Positions 24,427-25,299 of a DNA stretch of 25,299 bases are shown here, piece by piece. Source of the DNA: Sulfuritalea sp. Its GTDB lineage: Bacteria; Pseudomonadota; Gammaproteobacteria; Burkholderiales; Rhodocyclaceae. The stretch's first letter is position 1; the number at the start of each line of letters is the position of its first letter. The notes under the pieces were generated by a model. The model ran no database searches. It saw only the letters and a list, made by a program, of their open reading frames with translations, and was not told the DNA's origin. Made by a program: the position numbers and the translations under genes. The DNA lies in contig JAIPCS010000018.1 in assembly GCA_021738105.1 (NCBI GenBank), positions 1 to 25,299 of the forward strand, in the 5' to 3' direction.

Positions 24427-25299
24427 ATGTCCCGCGCCCTCAGAAACATCGCCATTATCGCCCACGTTGACCACGGCAAAACGACCCTCGTCGACCAATT
24501 GCTCCGTCAGTCCGGCACCTTTGCCGCCCATCAGGCTGTTACTGAAAGAGTAATGGATTCCAACGACCTCGAAAAAGAGCGCGGAATCACCATTCTTTCG
24601 AAAAACTGCGCCATCGACTTTGAGGGAACCCATATCAACATCGTCGATACGCCGGGACACGCTGACTTCGGCGGCGAAGTCGAACGCGTGTTGTCGATGG
24701 TCGATGGTGTATTGCTGCTGGTCGATGCCGTCGAAGGTCCGATGCCGCAAACCCGCTTTGTCACACGAAAGGCGCTGGCGCTGGGCTTGAAGCCCATCGT
24801 GGTGGTCAACAAGATTGACCGTCCGGGCGCCCGCCCCGACTGGGTCATCAACCACACCTTCGATCTGTTCGACAAACTCGGTGCCACCGAGGAACAACTC
24901 GATTTCCCGGTCGTTTTTGCCTCCGCGCTGAACGGCTTTGCAATGCTCGACGCCACCAAACCCGGTACGGACATGCGTCCGCTGTACGAAGCCATTATCA
25001 AACATACGCCGCAGCCTGATGTCGATGTAGACCAGCCTTTGCAATTGCAGATCTGCTCGCTCGACTACAACAGCTATGTGGGCCGTATTGGTATCGGTCG
25101 CATCAAGCAGGGTCGAATGAAAGTGGGTCAGGAAGTCGCTGTAATGTACGGTGACGAGGCCAAGGGCAAGTCGAAAATCGGCCAGATCATGATGTTTACG
25201 GGGCTGGAAAGAGAACAGGCAGCCGAAGCCGAGGCCGGCGACATCGTCCTCGTTACCGGTATCGAACAGGTCGGAATCGGCGTCACCATCTGTGACCCT
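24427..25299 (+). CDS. typA: Ribosome-associated GTPase TypA/BipA (5' part, cut by window end)
   Basis: TypA/BipA is a translational GTPase that aids ribosome assembly and stress responses. Of about 600-610 expected residues, 291 are present. The G motifs are clear: AHVDHGKT (12-19), RGIT (52-55), DTPGHAD (74-80) and NKID (128-131). Domain 2 starts near residue 200 ([21 protein letters not shown]). The [21 protein letters not shown] start is typical of the family, which supports ATG 24427 despite a weak ribosome binding site. The frame is open to the last base. Confidence 0.97.
   Translation, partial: MSRALRNIAIIAHVDHGKTTLVDQLLRQSGTFAAHQAVTERVMDSNDLEKERGITILSKNCAIDFEGTHINIVDTPGHADFGGEVERVLSMVDGVLLLVDAVEGPMPQTRFVTRKALALGLKPIVVVNKIDRPGARPDWVINHTFDLFDKLGATEEQLDFPVVFASALNGFAMLDATKPGTDMRPLYEAIIKHTPQPDVDVDQPLQLQICSLDYNSYVGRIGIGRIKQGRMKVGQEVAVMYGDEAKGKSKIGQIMMFTGLEREQAAEAEAGDIVLVTGIEQVGIGVTICDP

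Noticed and set aside
24355..25044. 229-codon minus-strand frame opposite typA
   Set aside because: It mirrors the GTPase domain of typA; no start signal or family match.
1..25299. CRISPR array, insertion sequence, integrase, tRNA or prophage genes
   Set aside because: No regularly spaced repeats, transposase or integrase motifs, or tRNA-like folds were seen on either strand.

Overview
The window reads as the chromosome of a facultatively anaerobic, aromatic-degrading betaproteobacterium, probably of the Rhodocyclales (Aromatoleum, Azoarcus, Thauera or Sterolibacterium-like). This rests on its gene content: a complete pad operon for oxidation of phenylacetate to benzoyl-CoA without oxygen, next to box genes for oxygen-dependent benzoyl-CoA epoxidation. 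The assignment is an inference from gene families, not from a database match. I saw no RNA gene, insertion sequence, prophage or CRISPR array.

Layout. Bases 31-2731 (+) hold boxB and boxA, ended by a strong bidirectional terminator. Bases 2898-5873 (-) encode a three-gene TRAP transporter (dctP, dctQ, dctM) with a terminator-like hairpin after dctP. Bases 6098-17514 (-) are one long run in the order fdhD, padB-C-D (phenylacetyl-CoA:acceptor oxidoreductase), padE-F-G-H-I (phenylglyoxylate dehydrogenase, CoA-acylating) and padJ (phenylacetate-CoA ligase). Many of the junctions are ATGA overlaps, and a 22-codon ORF sits between padF and padG. A divergent regulatory region (17515-17735) separates this operon from a PaaX-family regulator (17736-18683, +). 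After it comes a second regulated promoter with two perfect FNR-type boxes, which drives an unusual acyl-CoA synthetase (NDP-forming superfamily) and an FlK-like acyl-CoA thioesterase. The right end is housekeeping: a dCache-GGDEF diguanylate cyclase, peptide deformylase, a methylthioinosine phosphorylase-type enzyme, and the 5' two-fifths or so of typA/bipA.

How the genes work together. PadJ activates phenylacetate. PadBCD oxidises phenylacetyl-CoA to phenylglyoxylate. PadEFGHI decarboxylates this to benzoyl-CoA with NADH formation. BoxAB could then epoxidise benzoyl-CoA when oxygen is present. FdhD, encoded first in the operon, probably matures the molybdenum site of PadB. The TRAP system may import an aromatic acid of the pathway.

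The most interesting signals are four. (1) A GATACA-N26/27-TGTATC inverted repeat lies in both the fdhD/paaX divergent promoter and the synthetase promoter, and is a candidate operator of the PaaX-like protein. (2) Two tandem perfect FNR boxes precede the synthetase gene. (3) The synthetase has its domains rearranged and appears to lack the nucleotide-binding half of the ATP-grasp module, and it is paired with a thioesterase. (4) The coupled micro-ORF between padF and padG carries a 24-bp segment that recurs (23 of 24 identical) behind the thioesterase gene.
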